From positions 1 to 43,956 of the forward strand of contig CACZUS010000013.1 in assembly GCA_902784425.1 (NCBI GenBank): DNA of 43,956 nucleotides, in the 5' to 3' direction. The DNA comes from an uncultured Bacteroidales bacterium (lineage in GTDB: Bacteria > Bacteroidota > Bacteroidia > Bacteroidales > Paludibacteraceae). The notes beneath the pieces were generated by a model. That model made no database searches and was not told the DNA's origin. It worked only from the letters and a program-made list of their open reading frames with translations. Below are positions 27,601-35,983 of this stretch, piece by piece; the stretch's first letter is position 1, and each line of letters begins with the position of its first letter. The translations under genes were made by a program, and so were the position numbers.

Positions 27601-27708
27601 TTTTCCTTCAAAAAACAACTTGTCTGAATGCGTATAAGTTAATGTTTTTTGTGCATAACATACTGTTATACAAAACGTTGCAACTAAAGAGATGAATACT
27701 TTCCTCAT
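24670..27708 (-). CDS. Large tetratricopeptide-repeat envelope protein
   Basis: A 1012-residue protein. I start it at ATG 27708, where a clear signal peptide (1-20, 'CYAQ' at the cleavage site) begins; an upstream in-frame extension of 114 codons runs antisense through ftsY and is not real. From about residue 35 to 990 it is made of TPR units, with many 'YxxAxxxF' and 'AxYNxAxxY' patterns and YbgF-like segments such as 'YPHSPLSRKGRLQTGMLY' (split over 765-785). It is likely periplasmic and a scaffold for the co-encoded barrel protein. It is the first gene of a long minus-strand operon running on to the ligase at 16881. Confidence 0.85.
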   Translation of the reverse strand: MRKVFISLVATFCITVCYAQKTLTYTHSDKLFFEGKDFFDMRQYGAAYQIFNNYLDGIEKDRSPLYDETEYYIACCAYEMGERNANKKLATFLSHNPNSIFATRAHLLRGTLFYNDADFSSAIQEFENCDISRLCKDEQQDLLFRRGYTYLENGSYEKAKENFSQLLKDSSKYQQSAQYYNAYVDYVRKDYEAALPVFLSLQNQQGYEKVIPYYLFQIYYVKRDYDAVLSAGETILKNDPQNVNNKEVHRILGECYYEKKDYNNTIKYLSLYQQESDQVVRNNMYMLGISYYQIGEYAKAIDCFQSVTSVEDAMSQNAYLYLGACYVKEKNYNNARLCFESAGRMDFEENVKEEAQYNYAMIVYQQSYSPFNESITAFENFLSNFKDSRYKDRVYDHMVNLYLTTKNYSEALNSIQKIENKTLPIYEARQRITYSLGVQYFTNSDYEDAIKAFDESLKDGKYNSQLAASTIFWRGEAYYKLKEYDKASADFAQFVNSVGARSCDEFNLAHYNMGYTYFTQKNYQSALSWFRKYINLEEKNKPLIADATNRIGDCYFNFRDFDNAQKNYAKVYALRGPGADYACFQEGFIQGLQKNYNGKIATLNKLIKTFPQSEYLTDAQYEIGRSYVMLGEKQKAIATYDKLNKEYPHSPLSRKGRLQTGMLYDEMNNFEKASACYKEIISNFPSSDEAKTALESLKNIYFEKDDIQGFADYVESLNGLAKFNKSEQDSLTYLAAERLYEKGEYERAVASFSNYINKYPNSYFVYQAHFNMANSYYKLGKKDKAEEEYLYIANQIGSPKREEALTRLSEIQYDAQEYAKAVATMSTLDSIAQNAENKQAAKIGILRCNNLMGKTDETILAASNIIKGDFVLDPNVQREAYYTRAKAYEISKDSAKAYNDYLELANNCMDEYGAEAKYRIAEYNFSRNDLASSEKEIFDFIDKNTPHQYWLAKSFILLSDIYVKQQRDFEAKQYLMSVRENYKGKDDISTEIKIRLDQIESREAEKIVNEKK

Positions 27709-27733
27709 TTGTATAGTTAGAATTTGATTTATG

Positions 27734-27741
27734 CAAAGATA
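27734..27741 (-). promoter_or_regulatory. Putative promoter for the TPR-barrel-djlA-wzx operon
   Basis: TATCTTTG on the minus strand matches TAnnTTTG, 26 bases upstream of the ATG at 27708. The -33 position is weak. It is divergent from the ftsY promoter 52 bases away. Confidence 0.55.
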
Positions 27742-27792
27742 CGAAACAAAGTAAGATTCTGAGAAAGTGAGTGCTGAAAATTTAAAAATCAT

Positions 27793-27800
27793 TATCTTTG
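27793..27800 (+). promoter_or_regulatory. Putative promoter for ftsY-rimO
   Basis: TATCTTTG matches TAnnTTTG; transcription from about 27807 excludes the in-frame GTG at 27767 and supports the ATG at 27821 (or 27815) as the ftsY start. Confidence 0.55.
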
Positions 27801-27820
27801 TAACTGAAAAAAATATGTAT

Positions 27821-28771
27821 ATGGGCCTATTTAGTATTTTTTCTAAAGAGAAAAAGGAGACCTTGGATAAGGGTCTCGAAAAGACAAAAGAGAGTTTTCT
27901 CTCGAAGATCGCACGTGCCGTTGTGGGTAAAACAAAGGTGGACGATGAAGTGTTGGACAACCTCGAAGAGGTATTGATTACTTCGGATGTGGGTGTTGAT
28001 ACTACGCTTAAGATTATTGAGAGAATAGAAAAACGTGCTGCTGCCGACAAATATGTGGGTACGGATGAGTTGAATCATATTCTAAAGGAAGAGATTGCCG
28101 CCTTGTTGGAAGAAAACAATACGGTGGATGGATCTGACTTTGATGTGCCACAATCATCTGAACCGTATGTGATCATGGTGGTGGGTGTCAACGGTGTTGG
28201 TAAAACGACGACAATTGGAAAACTGGCTTACCAGTTTAAAAAAGCTGGAAAGAAAGTCTATCTGGGCGCTGCTGACACATTCCGCGCAGCTGCTGTTGAA
28301 CAGTTGGATATCTGGGGTGAACGTGTGGGTTGCCCTGTTATCAAGCAGAAAATGGGTGCCGACCCTGCTTCTGTGGCATTCGATACATTGTCTTCTGCTA
28401 AGGCAAACAATGCTGATGTCGTGATTATTGATACGGCGGGGCGTCTGCACAACAAAATCAATCTGATGAATGAGCTTTCGAAGATCAAACAGGTGATGCA
28501 AAAGATCATTCCTAATGCACCTCAAGAGGTTTTGCTGGTGTTGGATGGCTCAACGGGTCAGAATGCCTTTGAACAGGCTAAACAGTTTACCAAGGCAACG
28601 GAGGTGACGGCTTTAGCCATCACAAAATTGGATGGTACAGCCAAAGGTGGTGTCGTGATTGGTATCTCCGACCAATTTAAGATTCCTGTGAAGTATATCG
28701 GTGTGGGAGAAGGTATCGACCATTTGCAGGTGTTTAACAAAAAGGAATTCGTCGATTCTCTATTCAAATAA
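27821..28771 (+). CDS. ftsY: Signal recognition particle receptor FtsY
   Basis: A 316-residue SRP-family GTPase. The N-terminus 'MGLFSIFSKEKKETL' leads into the helical N domain (to about 100). The G domain has G1 GVNGVGKT (122-129), the SRP-specific 'AADTFRAAAVEQL' (150-162), G3 DTAGR (204-208), G4 TKLD (268-271) and a closing 'GVGEGIDHLQVF'. It docks ribosome-SRP complexes at the inner membrane for co-translational insertion. The long acidic A domain of E. coli FtsY is absent, as usual in this phylum. An ATG two codons upstream (27815) is possible. rimO follows after 3 bases. Confidence 0.95.
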   Translation: MGLFSIFSKEKKETLDKGLEKTKESFLSKIARAVVGKTKVDDEVLDNLEEVLITSDVGVDTTLKIIERIEKRAAADKYVGTDELNHILKEEIAALLEENNTVDGSDFDVPQSSEPYVIMVVGVNGVGKTTTIGKLAYQFKKAGKKVYLGAADTFRAAAVEQLDIWGERVGCPVIKQKMGADPASVAFDTLSSAKANNADVVIIDTAGRLHNKINLMNELSKIKQVMQKIIPNAPQEVLLVLDGSTGQNAFEQAKQFTKATEVTALAITKLDGTAKGGVVIGISDQFKIPVKYIGVGEGIDHLQVFNKKEFVDSLFK

Positions 28772-28774
28772 ACG

Positions 28775-30073
28775 ATGTCTGCTCAATCTTGTATTGATGT
28801 AATCAATATGGGCTGCTCCAAGAATCTGTTTGATTCTGAGTTGCTGGCCCGTCAGTTGGAGTTAGCTGGGTATAAAGTGACATTTGACCCGGATATCCCC
28901 AAGGCTAAAATTGTGGTGATTAATACGTGTGGCTTTATTGGTGACGCGAAAGAGGAATCGATCGAACAAATTCTGAAATTTGTTGAGGCTAAGAAAAAAG
29001 GGAAAGTGAAGAAGATTCTTGTGATGGGATGCTTGTCGGAACGTTACAAGAAGGATTTGGAAGTAGAGATCCCTGAAGTGGACAAATACTATGGTAAATT
29101 TGCTTGGAAGGAGATCATCTCTGATTTGGGGCACCAGTATCAGTCGGATTACTCTTTTCAACATAAGTTATCTACCCCTTCTCATTATGCCTATGTGAAG
29201 ATTTCCGAGGGTTGCAACCGCCATTGTGCGTATTGTGCCATCCCGTTGATTACGGGTAAACATACCTCTCGTCCCATCGAAGAGATTGTCGCCGAGGTGG
29301 AATGGCTGGTGTCTCAGGGTGTTAAGGAGTTTCAAATCATCGCCCAAGATCTTTCCTATTATGGGAAAGACCTATACGGAGAGTATTCCATAGCTAAGTT
29401 GGTTGAGAGAATATCGGATGTCAAAGGGGTGGAATGGATACGTTTGCATTATGCCTATCCTACGGATTTCCCATATGATCTGTTGCGTGTTATGCGTGAA
29501 CGGGAGAATGTATGCAACTATCTGGATCTCGCCTTCCAACATATTGATGACAAAGTACTTAAGGATATGCGTCGCCATATCACCAGCGAGGAGACCTATC
29601 GCCTTATCCAACGGATTCGTGAAGAGGTGCCTGGTATCCATCTTCGTACGACGTTGATGGTGGGATTCCCAGGTGAATCGGATGAACAGTTTAATAACTT
29701 GATGGATTTCGTCCGGAAGGTACGATTCGAACGCATGGGAGCTTTCCAATATTGTGAAGAGGAGGGAACTCCTGCTGCCAAACTGAAGGATGATGTGCCT
29801 CCTGAGGTGAAAGCTGCTCGTCTTGAACAACTGATGACTCTACAGGAGGGTATAGCTGAAGAATTGAATGCTGATAAGATCGGAAAGAAATTAAAAGTTA
29901 TCATAGACCGACAAGAGGGCGACTATTATTATGGACGAACCGAATATGATTCACCTGAGGTGGACCCTGAAGTGTTGATTCCTATGCAGGAAGGAGCGCT
30001 GACCATCGGAGAGTTTTATACCGTTGAAATTGTCGATTATGAGTATTTTGATTTAATAGGAAAGGTGATTTAA
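28775..30073 (+). CDS. rimO: Ribosomal protein S12 methylthiotransferase RimO
   Basis: A 432-residue radical SAM methylthiotransferase with the three expected parts. The UPF0004 domain has Cys14 ('MGCSKN'), Cys52 ('NTCGF') and a third Cys in 'VMGCLSERY'. The radical SAM domain carries 'CNRHCAYCAIP' (CxxxCxxC). A TRAM domain closes the protein. It adds a methylthio group to an Asp of ribosomal protein S12. Motifs such as 'MGCSKNLFDSE' separate RimO from the tRNA enzyme MiaB. It starts 3 bases after ftsY and ends one base before the acyltransferase gene, so these three are likely one operon. Confidence 0.95.
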   Translation: MSAQSCIDVINMGCSKNLFDSELLARQLELAGYKVTFDPDIPKAKIVVINTCGFIGDAKEESIEQILKFVEAKKKGKVKKILVMGCLSERYKKDLEVEIPEVDKYYGKFAWKEIISDLGHQYQSDYSFQHKLSTPSHYAYVKISEGCNRHCAYCAIPLITGKHTSRPIEEIVAEVEWLVSQGVKEFQIIAQDLSYYGKDLYGEYSIAKLVERISDVKGVEWIRLHYAYPTDFPYDLLRVMRERENVCNYLDLAFQHIDDKVLKDMRRHITSEETYRLIQRIREEVPGIHLRTTLMVGFPGESDEQFNNLMDFVRKVRFERMGAFQYCEEEGTPAAKLKDDVPPEVKAARLEQLMTLQEGIAEELNADKIGKKLKVIIDRQEGDYYYGRTEYDSPEVDPEVLIPMQEGALTIGEFYTVEIVDYEYFDLIGKVI

Positions 30074-30074
30074 T

Positions 30075-31073
30075 ATGAAAAAGATTGAAGTCTCATATCT
30101 TAGAATCATTGCCATGATGATGGTGGTGGTCTATCATTGTCTTTATCAGTTTTCGACAGGATACGAAATGTGCGTAAACACATTCCTTCATATAGATGGA
30201 TACCAACATCTTAATAAGTTTTTGAACTCTATTGATATGCCGATGTTTGTATTTGTATCGGGCTATCTATTCTCATATTTGAAGACGAAGTGTCAGAAAT
30301 ATTCCGATGGAAAAGAGTTCCTTCTAAAGAAGGTGAAAAGACTGCTGATCCCTTTCCTTCTGTGGGCTGTCGTGCTGGACTTGCTGATATTTGGAGGTGT
30401 TAATCCAACCCATTTCCTCTATCCTGCATGTCACTTATGGTTTTTATTGATGTTGATGTGGTGCTTCGTCTTTATCTTTATCACTCGTTTCTTGTGGGAG
30501 AAGCAATCGCTTATGTTGAATGTTTGTTTCTGCTTGGCATTCTCTGCATTGTATTTTGTGCTGGGCAAAATCGGATGTTTGTCTTCTTTCCTTTGTTTGG
30601 ATTCCTTTCTTGTCTATTTCCCTATTTTCTATTTGGGTGTTATCTGGGCAAGATTTTCTATACCTGAAAAATGGGCTCAGTTGAGTAAGCCGTTGTTATG
30701 GGGCGTTTTAGCTCTATTTGTTGCTTTAGTTGTTCTTTTCACTTACAACGGTTTCCGTTTCCACTCGGATTTATTGGCGAGAATAATGGGTGTATGTCTG
30801 ACGTTGACATTGTTTCAGTTGCTGTTTGTCCCTTCGGATACTAAAACGAATGGCATGTCTCCAATCCTCTCTTCGTTGGATGCTTCGGGTATGGGTATAT
30901 ATATCCTTCATCAGATAGTTATCATTCTGCTTTTGAACCAATCGATGGTTGCATCGTTTGTGAATGAACATGTGGTGATGGGACCTATACTCCTTTTCTG
31001 TGTTGTGTTTTTCGGATGTTGGGGAGTGGTTGCATTGATTAATAAAACAAAATTAAAATTTATCTTTGGGTGA
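30075..31073 (+). CDS. Acyltransferase-3 (OafA/WecH-like) membrane protein
   Basis: A 332-residue protein with about ten membrane spans. The start 'VSYLRIIAMMMVVVYHCLYQF' (residues 5-25) carries the conserved R-x(10)-H of the family (Arg10 and His21), and 'PMFVFVSGYLF' near 56-66 is the second signature. Members transfer acetyl or other acyl groups to sugars or lipids at the inner membrane, for example on O-antigen or enterobacterial common antigen. The acceptor here is unknown. It is one base downstream of rimO. Confidence 0.85.
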   Translation: MKKIEVSYLRIIAMMMVVVYHCLYQFSTGYEMCVNTFLHIDGYQHLNKFLNSIDMPMFVFVSGYLFSYLKTKCQKYSDGKEFLLKKVKRLLIPFLLWAVVLDLLIFGGVNPTHFLYPACHLWFLLMLMWCFVFIFITRFLWEKQSLMLNVCFCLAFSALYFVLGKIGCLSSFLCLDSFLVYFPIFYLGVIWARFSIPEKWAQLSKPLLWGVLALFVALVVLFTYNGFRFHSDLLARIMGVCLTLTLFQLLFVPSDTKTNGMSPILSSLDASGMGIYILHQIVIILLLNQSMVASFVNEHVVMGPILLFCVVFFGCWGVVALINKTKLKFIFG

Positions 31074-31170
31074 AAATTTGCCTTGATGAAAGAGGTGAGT
31101 ATAGAATCCACCGATATATGTAAAGTGCGTATAATTATGGGTTGAATCCCTATCTTAAATATTTATCGTT

Positions 31171-32199
31171 ATGAGAAAAAAACTTTTTTGGCTGATATGC
31201 ATTACTACTGCATTGACTTCTTGTAAAAAGGAGTATGTAACAAATGAATATATTACAAACGAGACTATTTATCAGGAGCAGTATTATCTCAGTCATGAGA
31301 TGGATCCTGTGAAGGATGATATTCGTCCTCCCTTTTTGAAGAAAGGGGATACGGTTGCTGTCTTTGCTTCTTCTAATAAGGTAACCAAGGATGGTCTTTC
31401 CAATGGTATATCGACATTGAAGTCGTGGGGACTAAACGTAGTTGAGGCTGACAACCTCTACAAAGATGATGGTCGTTATGCGGGAACACAGTCGGAGCGT
31501 ATAGCAGGATTACAGAAGTTGCTCGATAATCCTAACATCAAAGCGGTTATTGCAGCTCGTGGTGGATATGGTGCAGTGCAAGTGGGACCCTATATTGATT
31601 GGAAAAAATTCGAACAGAATCCTAAATGGTTGGTCGGTTTCAGCGACATCACCTATTTCCATGCTCTTCTGAATAATAAAGGTATTGAAACCATACACGG
31701 AGCCATGGTCAATAACTTTTCTAACAGCAACAGTGTGGAGTCATTGCGTAAGGCTCTCTTTGGTGAAACCACCTCTTATTCTATCAATACCAATTCTAAT
31801 TGCATAGAGGGAAAGAATGAAGGTCGCCTTGTGGGTGGTAACCTCTCTTTGATCTATAGTTTGGGTGGAACCATGTTCGATCTGAATGTGCGCGATGCTA
31901 TCTTGTTGATTGAAGATACGGGAGAGAACAATTACGAGATTGATCGTATGTTGAATAATTTGAAACAAAGTGCCAAATTGGATTGTGTGAAGGGTATTAT
32001 TGTTGGTCAGTTTACAAACATGACACAGGGAAGTGATGAACCGCTTAATAAGATCATAAAGAAGAGCGTGGAGCCATTGGGAATACCAGTCCTTTATGGT
32101 ATCAACATAGGCCATGATTCAGAGAACTTGGCAGTTTATTTAGGTCGTCAGATTCAACTTGAGGTGGGTCCGTCTAAATCGACAATAACTTTTAAATAA
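31171..32199 (+). CDS. LD-carboxypeptidase (peptidase S66) lipoprotein
   Basis: A 342-residue protein. The signal peptide ends in a lipobox 'LTSC' with Cys18 as the lipid anchor. The LdcA/MccF fold is shown by 'AARGGYGAVQ' (128-137), the nucleophile Ser158 in 'GFSDIT', Glu248 in 'LIEDTGE' and His315 in 'GHDSEN', which together make the Ser-Glu-His triad. LdcA enzymes remove the terminal D-Ala from murein tetrapeptides during cell-wall recycling. LdcA of E. coli is cytoplasmic, so a lipid-anchored, periplasmic version is a Bacteroidota-type variant. It is followed after 7 bases by radA. An intergenic stretch of 97 bases before it shows no clear promoter or terminator. Confidence 0.9.
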   Translation: MRKKLFWLICITTALTSCKKEYVTNEYITNETIYQEQYYLSHEMDPVKDDIRPPFLKKGDTVAVFASSNKVTKDGLSNGISTLKSWGLNVVEADNLYKDDGRYAGTQSERIAGLQKLLDNPNIKAVIAARGGYGAVQVGPYIDWKKFEQNPKWLVGFSDITYFHALLNNKGIETIHGAMVNNFSNSNSVESLRKALFGETTSYSINTNSNCIEGKNEGRLVGGNLSLIYSLGGTMFDLNVRDAILLIEDTGENNYEIDRMLNNLKQSAKLDCVKGIIVGQFTNMTQGSDEPLNKIIKKSVEPLGIPVLYGINIGHDSENLAVYLGRQIQLEVGPSKSTITFK

Positions 32200-32206
32200 T
32201 AGCTGC

Positions 32207-33571
32207 ATGGCAAAGACGAAGTCGGTATATGTTTGTCAGAACTGTGGCGCGGAGGCGGCCAAGTGGGTGGGTAAGTGTCCTGCTTGTGGCGAATGGAACA
32301 CCTATGTCGAGGAGATTATAAGGAAGGAGAAACCCTCCACGGTTGCCACAGGCTTTATCTCGCCCGAGAATGTGAAACCTCAGCGCATTCAGGAGGTGGT
32401 GGCTACTGAAGAGGTGCGTGATGATACGGGTAACAACGAGTTCAATCGCGTCTTGGGTGGTGGTATCGTACCAGGGTCTCTGACACTCATAGGAGGAGAA
32501 CCAGGCATTGGTAAATCGACGTTAGTCTTGCAGATTGTCTTAAATATTCAAGGGAAACGAACCCTCTACGTTTCTGGTGAGGAGAGTACGAAACAACTGA
32601 AACTTCGTGCTGATCGCCTGAATGTGCCAAACAATCCTGATTGCTTCATTGTGAGTGAAACCTCCTTGGAGCAGATCTTCGTGCATATTCAGAATGTGAA
32701 ACCCGATTTGGTCATCATTGATTCCATACAAACCATCTCCACCGAGATGGCTGAGTCATCGCCAGGTAGTGTCTCTCAGGTGCGTGAATGCTCGGCAGCA
32801 TTATTGAAGTTTGCCAAAGAGAGCAATATTCCTGTGATTCTGATTGGTCATATCAATAAGGAAGGAAACATAGCAGGACCAAAAGTGTTGGAACATATTG
32901 TTGATACAGTCCTTCAGTTTGAGGGAGACCAGCATTATATGTATCGAATACTCCGATCCATCAAAAACCGATTTGGAAGCACGGCAGAGTTGGGTATCTA
33001 TGAGATGCAACAATCAGGTCTCCGCGAAGTGAGCAATCCATCAGAGATGCTGCTCTCTAACAATCACGAAGGATTGAGCGGAACAGCCATCGGAGCTGCC
33101 ATTGAGGGTATACGTCCGTTTCTGATTGAGACTCAGGCGTTGGTCAGCACGGCTGCTTACGGAACGCCACAACGCTCGGCAACTGGATTTGACATCCGCC
33201 GACTCAATATGTTGCTGGCTGTGTTGGAGAAACGTGTGGGCTTCAAATTGGCGCAGAAGGATGTTTATCTCAATATTGCCGGCGGACTGAAGATCAACGA
33301 CCCTGCCATCGACCTTGCCATCATCAGTGCCATCCTCTCATCCAACATGGATATCGCAATTGATGAACAAACCTGCTTGGCGGGTGAGGTGGGACTTTCA
33401 GGAGAGATTCGCCCAATCAACAGGATTGAACAACGAATATCAGAAGCTGAAAAATTAGGTTTCAAGCGAATAATTATCCCTGAATACAAAAATATTTCGA
33501 TAAAAAATCGTTCTATAGAAGTGTGCTTCGCTCGTAAAGTGGAGGAGGCCTTTAAGTATCTTTTTGGATGA
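32207..33571 (+). CDS. radA: DNA repair/branch-migration protein RadA
   Basis: A 454-residue protein with the full RadA plan: a four-Cys zinc finger at the N-terminus (Cys10, Cys13, Cys24, Cys27), a RecA-like ATPase with Walker A 'GEPGIGKST' (97-105), the RadA-specific 'KNRFGS' motif (about 250-256), and a C-terminal Lon-protease-like domain without the protease dyad ('NIAGGLKINDPAIDLAI'). It drives branch migration in homologous recombination. It starts 7 bases after the carboxypeptidase gene. Confidence 0.96.
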   Translation: MAKTKSVYVCQNCGAEAAKWVGKCPACGEWNTYVEEIIRKEKPSTVATGFISPENVKPQRIQEVVATEEVRDDTGNNEFNRVLGGGIVPGSLTLIGGEPGIGKSTLVLQIVLNIQGKRTLYVSGEESTKQLKLRADRLNVPNNPDCFIVSETSLEQIFVHIQNVKPDLVIIDSIQTISTEMAESSPGSVSQVRECSAALLKFAKESNIPVILIGHINKEGNIAGPKVLEHIVDTVLQFEGDQHYMYRILRSIKNRFGSTAELGIYEMQQSGLREVSNPSEMLLSNNHEGLSGTAIGAAIEGIRPFLIETQALVSTAAYGTPQRSATGFDIRRLNMLLAVLEKRVGFKLAQKDVYLNIAGGLKINDPAIDLAIISAILSSNMDIAIDEQTCLAGEVGLSGEIRPINRIEQRISEAEKLGFKRIIIPEYKNISIKNRSIEVCFARKVEEAFKYLFG

Positions 33572-33607
33572 TGAGGGAGAGGGAAGGTGTTTGGATGGTA
33601 GGAGCTT

Positions 33608-33815
33608 ATTGAAATAAGGGCGAATGCAATTCGCATAGATGATGGAAGTGTAATTGAAATAAGGGCGAATGCAATTCGCATAGATGATGGAAGTGTATTG
33701 AAATAAGGGCGAATGCAATTCGCATAGAAGATGGAAGTGTAATTGAAATAAGGGCGAATGCAATTCGCATAGATGATGAAAGTGTAATTGAAATAAGGGC
33801 GAATGCAATTCGCCC
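33608..33815. repeat. Five-copy 45-bp tandem repeat built on a REP-like palindrome
   Basis: Copies of a unit beginning ATTGAAATAAGGGCG start at 33608, 33653, 33697, 33742 and 33787 (periods 45, 44, 45, 45) and are almost identical. Each holds GCGAAT-GCA-ATTCGC. In the last copy the arms are longer (GGGCGAAT-GCA-ATTCGCCC, 33797-33815), and it reads on into 'GTACAA', the form common as a dispersed intergenic repeat in Bacteroidota. The array fills most of the 264 bases between radA and the next gene. Minus-strand ORFs through it are artefacts of a period divisible by three. Confidence 0.92.
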
Positions 33816-33835
33816 GTACAACTGAAGAAAAGAGA

Positions 33836-35857
33836 ATGAGGAGAATTTTTAAGATAGTGATGTTCCTTGCTGTGATGGGAGTTGGATTTCCTTTAGGAGG
33901 TTTCTCTCAGATCAATACAGACCGTGTTTTGTCAATAGGACGTAATGCTTTGTATTTTGAGGATTATGTCTTGTCCATTCAATATTTCAATCAGGTGATA
34001 CGGGTGAAGCCCTATTTGCCAGAACCCTATTTCTACAGAGCTGTGGCAAAGATCAGTCTGGAGGATTTCAAAGGGGCGGAGGAGGATTGCTCTGCCGCAT
34101 TGGAAAGAAATCCGTTCTTGGTGGAGGCATATCGTTGTCGAGGCATAGCAAGAATCTATCAGAAGAAATATGATGAGGCAAAGGCCGATTTTGACAAGGG
34201 GTTAGAGTTCTCGCCCGAGAACAAGTTGTTGTTGATTTGTAAAGGTTACGTTTCTATTCAGCGAGAGGACTATAAACAAGCAGTAAAGGATTTTACTGTT
34301 GCTATAGAGAATAATCCCCGTTACAAGGATGCCTATCTGAATCGAGGATATGCCTACATGTCTGACGAAGACACGACCTCGGCCATGCAAGATTTTCAGA
34401 AGGTGTTGGATATCGATCCGTTTAGTTCGGACGGGCATGCCGCAAGGGGGTATGTCTATTACGCAAAAGGAGAGTACAAGCAAGCCCTTGCAGATTTTGA
34501 TGAGGCCATCCGTTTGGACCCTTATCGAACAGGGTATTATATCAACAGAAGTTTGGTGCGTTATCAACTACTCAATTTGAGAGGAGCTATGGACGACTAT
34601 GACCATGTGATTCAGTTGGATCCCTACAACACCATGGCCTACTACAACAGGGGTATCCTTCGTACTGAGATAGGTGACAAGAATCGTGCGGTGGAAGATT
34701 TTGACAGGGTGATAGAGATAGAACCAGACAACGATTTCGCCATATACAACAGAGCCCTTTTACAGAGTGAATTGGGCGCGTTGAATAAAGCCATCAAAGA
34801 TTTTAATACCATTATCGAGAAGTATCCGGATTTTTTCCCTGCCTACTACGGACGTGGTGAAGCAAAGATGAAAAAGTTTGATAAGTCTGGAGCCGAGAAA
34901 GATTTCAATACGGCTATGTTGCTGAGTCAGAGGAAACTGACCAAGAAGGATATTGAGCAAAAGACAAAGTCGAAATCCACTCGTAAGGAGTCGGATAAGA
35001 ATTTGCAGAATCACAATAAACTGGTGGTGGCCGATCGCGAGGAGGAGAACAAGCGTCTGACCTACAAAAATGAGTCGCGAGGAAGAGTGCAGAATGTCAA
35101 TTTCAATATCGACCCAGAAAAGAATATTGTTCTCACCTTCCATCCAGCAAAGAATTCGGAGGTGAAGAAGTCCATCTATTTTAATTCCTTGATTGATAAG
35201 TTGAATCAGTCTGGTGTGATGGGTGAGAAACTTTATCTCACCAATTCAGAACTCTCTTTTGATAATCAATTGGAATCCATTTTTAAGGAGATTGAAAAGG
35301 AGACCAACATCATTAAAGATAAGCCATCTGCTGCTAGTTATTTCCGACGTGCTTTGCTATTTGAATACATCTCAGATTATGATAGTGCCATAGAAGATTT
35401 GGGAAGAGCCATAGATATCTCTTCATCGTCGGATGTGTGGATCTATCGTTTCTCTCGAGGAAATTGTTGGATGAAAAAGTTGGAGTATGAACTCTCTATG
35501 ATGGATGAGGTGGAGGCCAATGAACGGAAGAAAAACACCGATCAGTATTACGAAGAGAAACTGAATTACGATTTGATGTTGAAAGATTATGAGGAGACCA
35601 ACAAGACAAATCCACAATTCCCGTTCTCATGGTTTAACAGAGGAAATGTATTCACACTTCAGAAGGATTATCGAAATGCCATTGCCAACTATACAAAAGC
35701 GATTGAATTGGAACATAATTTTGCAGAAGCTTATTTCAATAGGGGACTGTGCTATGTCTTAATTGGAGAGAATGCGAAAGGCATATCAGATTTGAGTAAG
35801 GCGGGTGAACTTGGCATATATGTCGCATATAACGTGATAAAACGTTTTCGCGAATAA
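33836..35857 (+). CDS. Secreted tetratricopeptide-repeat protein
   Basis: A 673-residue protein with a signal peptide (about 1-24, ending 'GGFSQ'). The start is ATG 33836; an ATG at 33803 lies inside the repeat palindrome and would put repeat sequence and no signal peptide at the N-terminus. Residues about 30-340 form roughly nine canonical TPR units ('AxxDFDxAIxLDPxxxxAYxNRG' type). A charged linker of about 150 residues follows, then three more TPRs at 500-670. It is probably periplasmic or surface-exposed and a protein-binding scaffold. Partner unknown; the DUF3078 gene follows 126 bases downstream with its own promoter. Confidence 0.85.
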   Translation: MRRIFKIVMFLAVMGVGFPLGGFSQINTDRVLSIGRNALYFEDYVLSIQYFNQVIRVKPYLPEPYFYRAVAKISLEDFKGAEEDCSAALERNPFLVEAYRCRGIARIYQKKYDEAKADFDKGLEFSPENKLLLICKGYVSIQREDYKQAVKDFTVAIENNPRYKDAYLNRGYAYMSDEDTTSAMQDFQKVLDIDPFSSDGHAARGYVYYAKGEYKQALADFDEAIRLDPYRTGYYINRSLVRYQLLNLRGAMDDYDHVIQLDPYNTMAYYNRGILRTEIGDKNRAVEDFDRVIEIEPDNDFAIYNRALLQSELGALNKAIKDFNTIIEKYPDFFPAYYGRGEAKMKKFDKSGAEKDFNTAMLLSQRKLTKKDIEQKTKSKSTRKESDKNLQNHNKLVVADREEENKRLTYKNESRGRVQNVNFNIDPEKNIVLTFHPAKNSEVKKSIYFNSLIDKLNQSGVMGEKLYLTNSELSFDNQLESIFKEIEKETNIIKDKPSAASYFRRALLFEYISDYDSAIEDLGRAIDISSSSDVWIYRFSRGNCWMKKLEYELSMMDEVEANERKKNTDQYYEEKLNYDLMLKDYEETNKTNPQFPFSWFNRGNVFTLQKDYRNAIANYTKAIELEHNFAEAYFNRGLCYVLIGENAKGISDLSKAGELGIYVAYNVIKRFRE

Positions 35858-35904
35858 TAATTGAAGGTGAGTTCTATATCCACGAAATGAATTTATAGAA
35901 TCCA

Positions 35905-35934
35905 TTTGAATGTTTTCTGAATCAATTATTTTTG
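35905..35934 (+). promoter_or_regulatory. Promoter for the DUF3078 gene
   Basis: TTTG (35905-35908), 18 bases, TATTTTTG (35927-35934). A second TACTTTTG follows at 35936-35943. The spacing is one base short of the usual 19-20. Confidence 0.55.
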
Positions 35935-35983
35935 ATACTTTTGTAAATGGTATGTTTTTTGTAGCTTGATGTGCAGAGAATAG

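Noticed and set aside
27709-28050. N-terminal extension of the large TPR protein
   Set aside because: It runs antisense through ftsY and its promoter; the ATG at 27708 begins a clear signal peptide.
31074-31170. Possible promoter or terminator between the acyltransferase and the carboxypeptidase genes
   Set aside because: No TAnnTTTG element with spacing and no stable hairpin could be found; the gap may simply be part of the operon.
33608-33815. Possible CRISPR array
   Set aside because: Units are identical along their whole length with no variable spacers, and no cas genes are near.
33265-33821. Minus-strand ORFs with a repeated 'MRIAFALISI'-type peptide
   Set aside because: They are translations of the 45-bp tandem repeat, whose period is mostly a multiple of three, and of the reverse of the radA end. 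No family, promoter or signal supports them.
35870-35902. Possible terminator after the TPR gene (TTCTATA/TATAGAA)
   Set aside because: Seven AT-rich pairs with a 15-base loop and no T-run; too weak to report.
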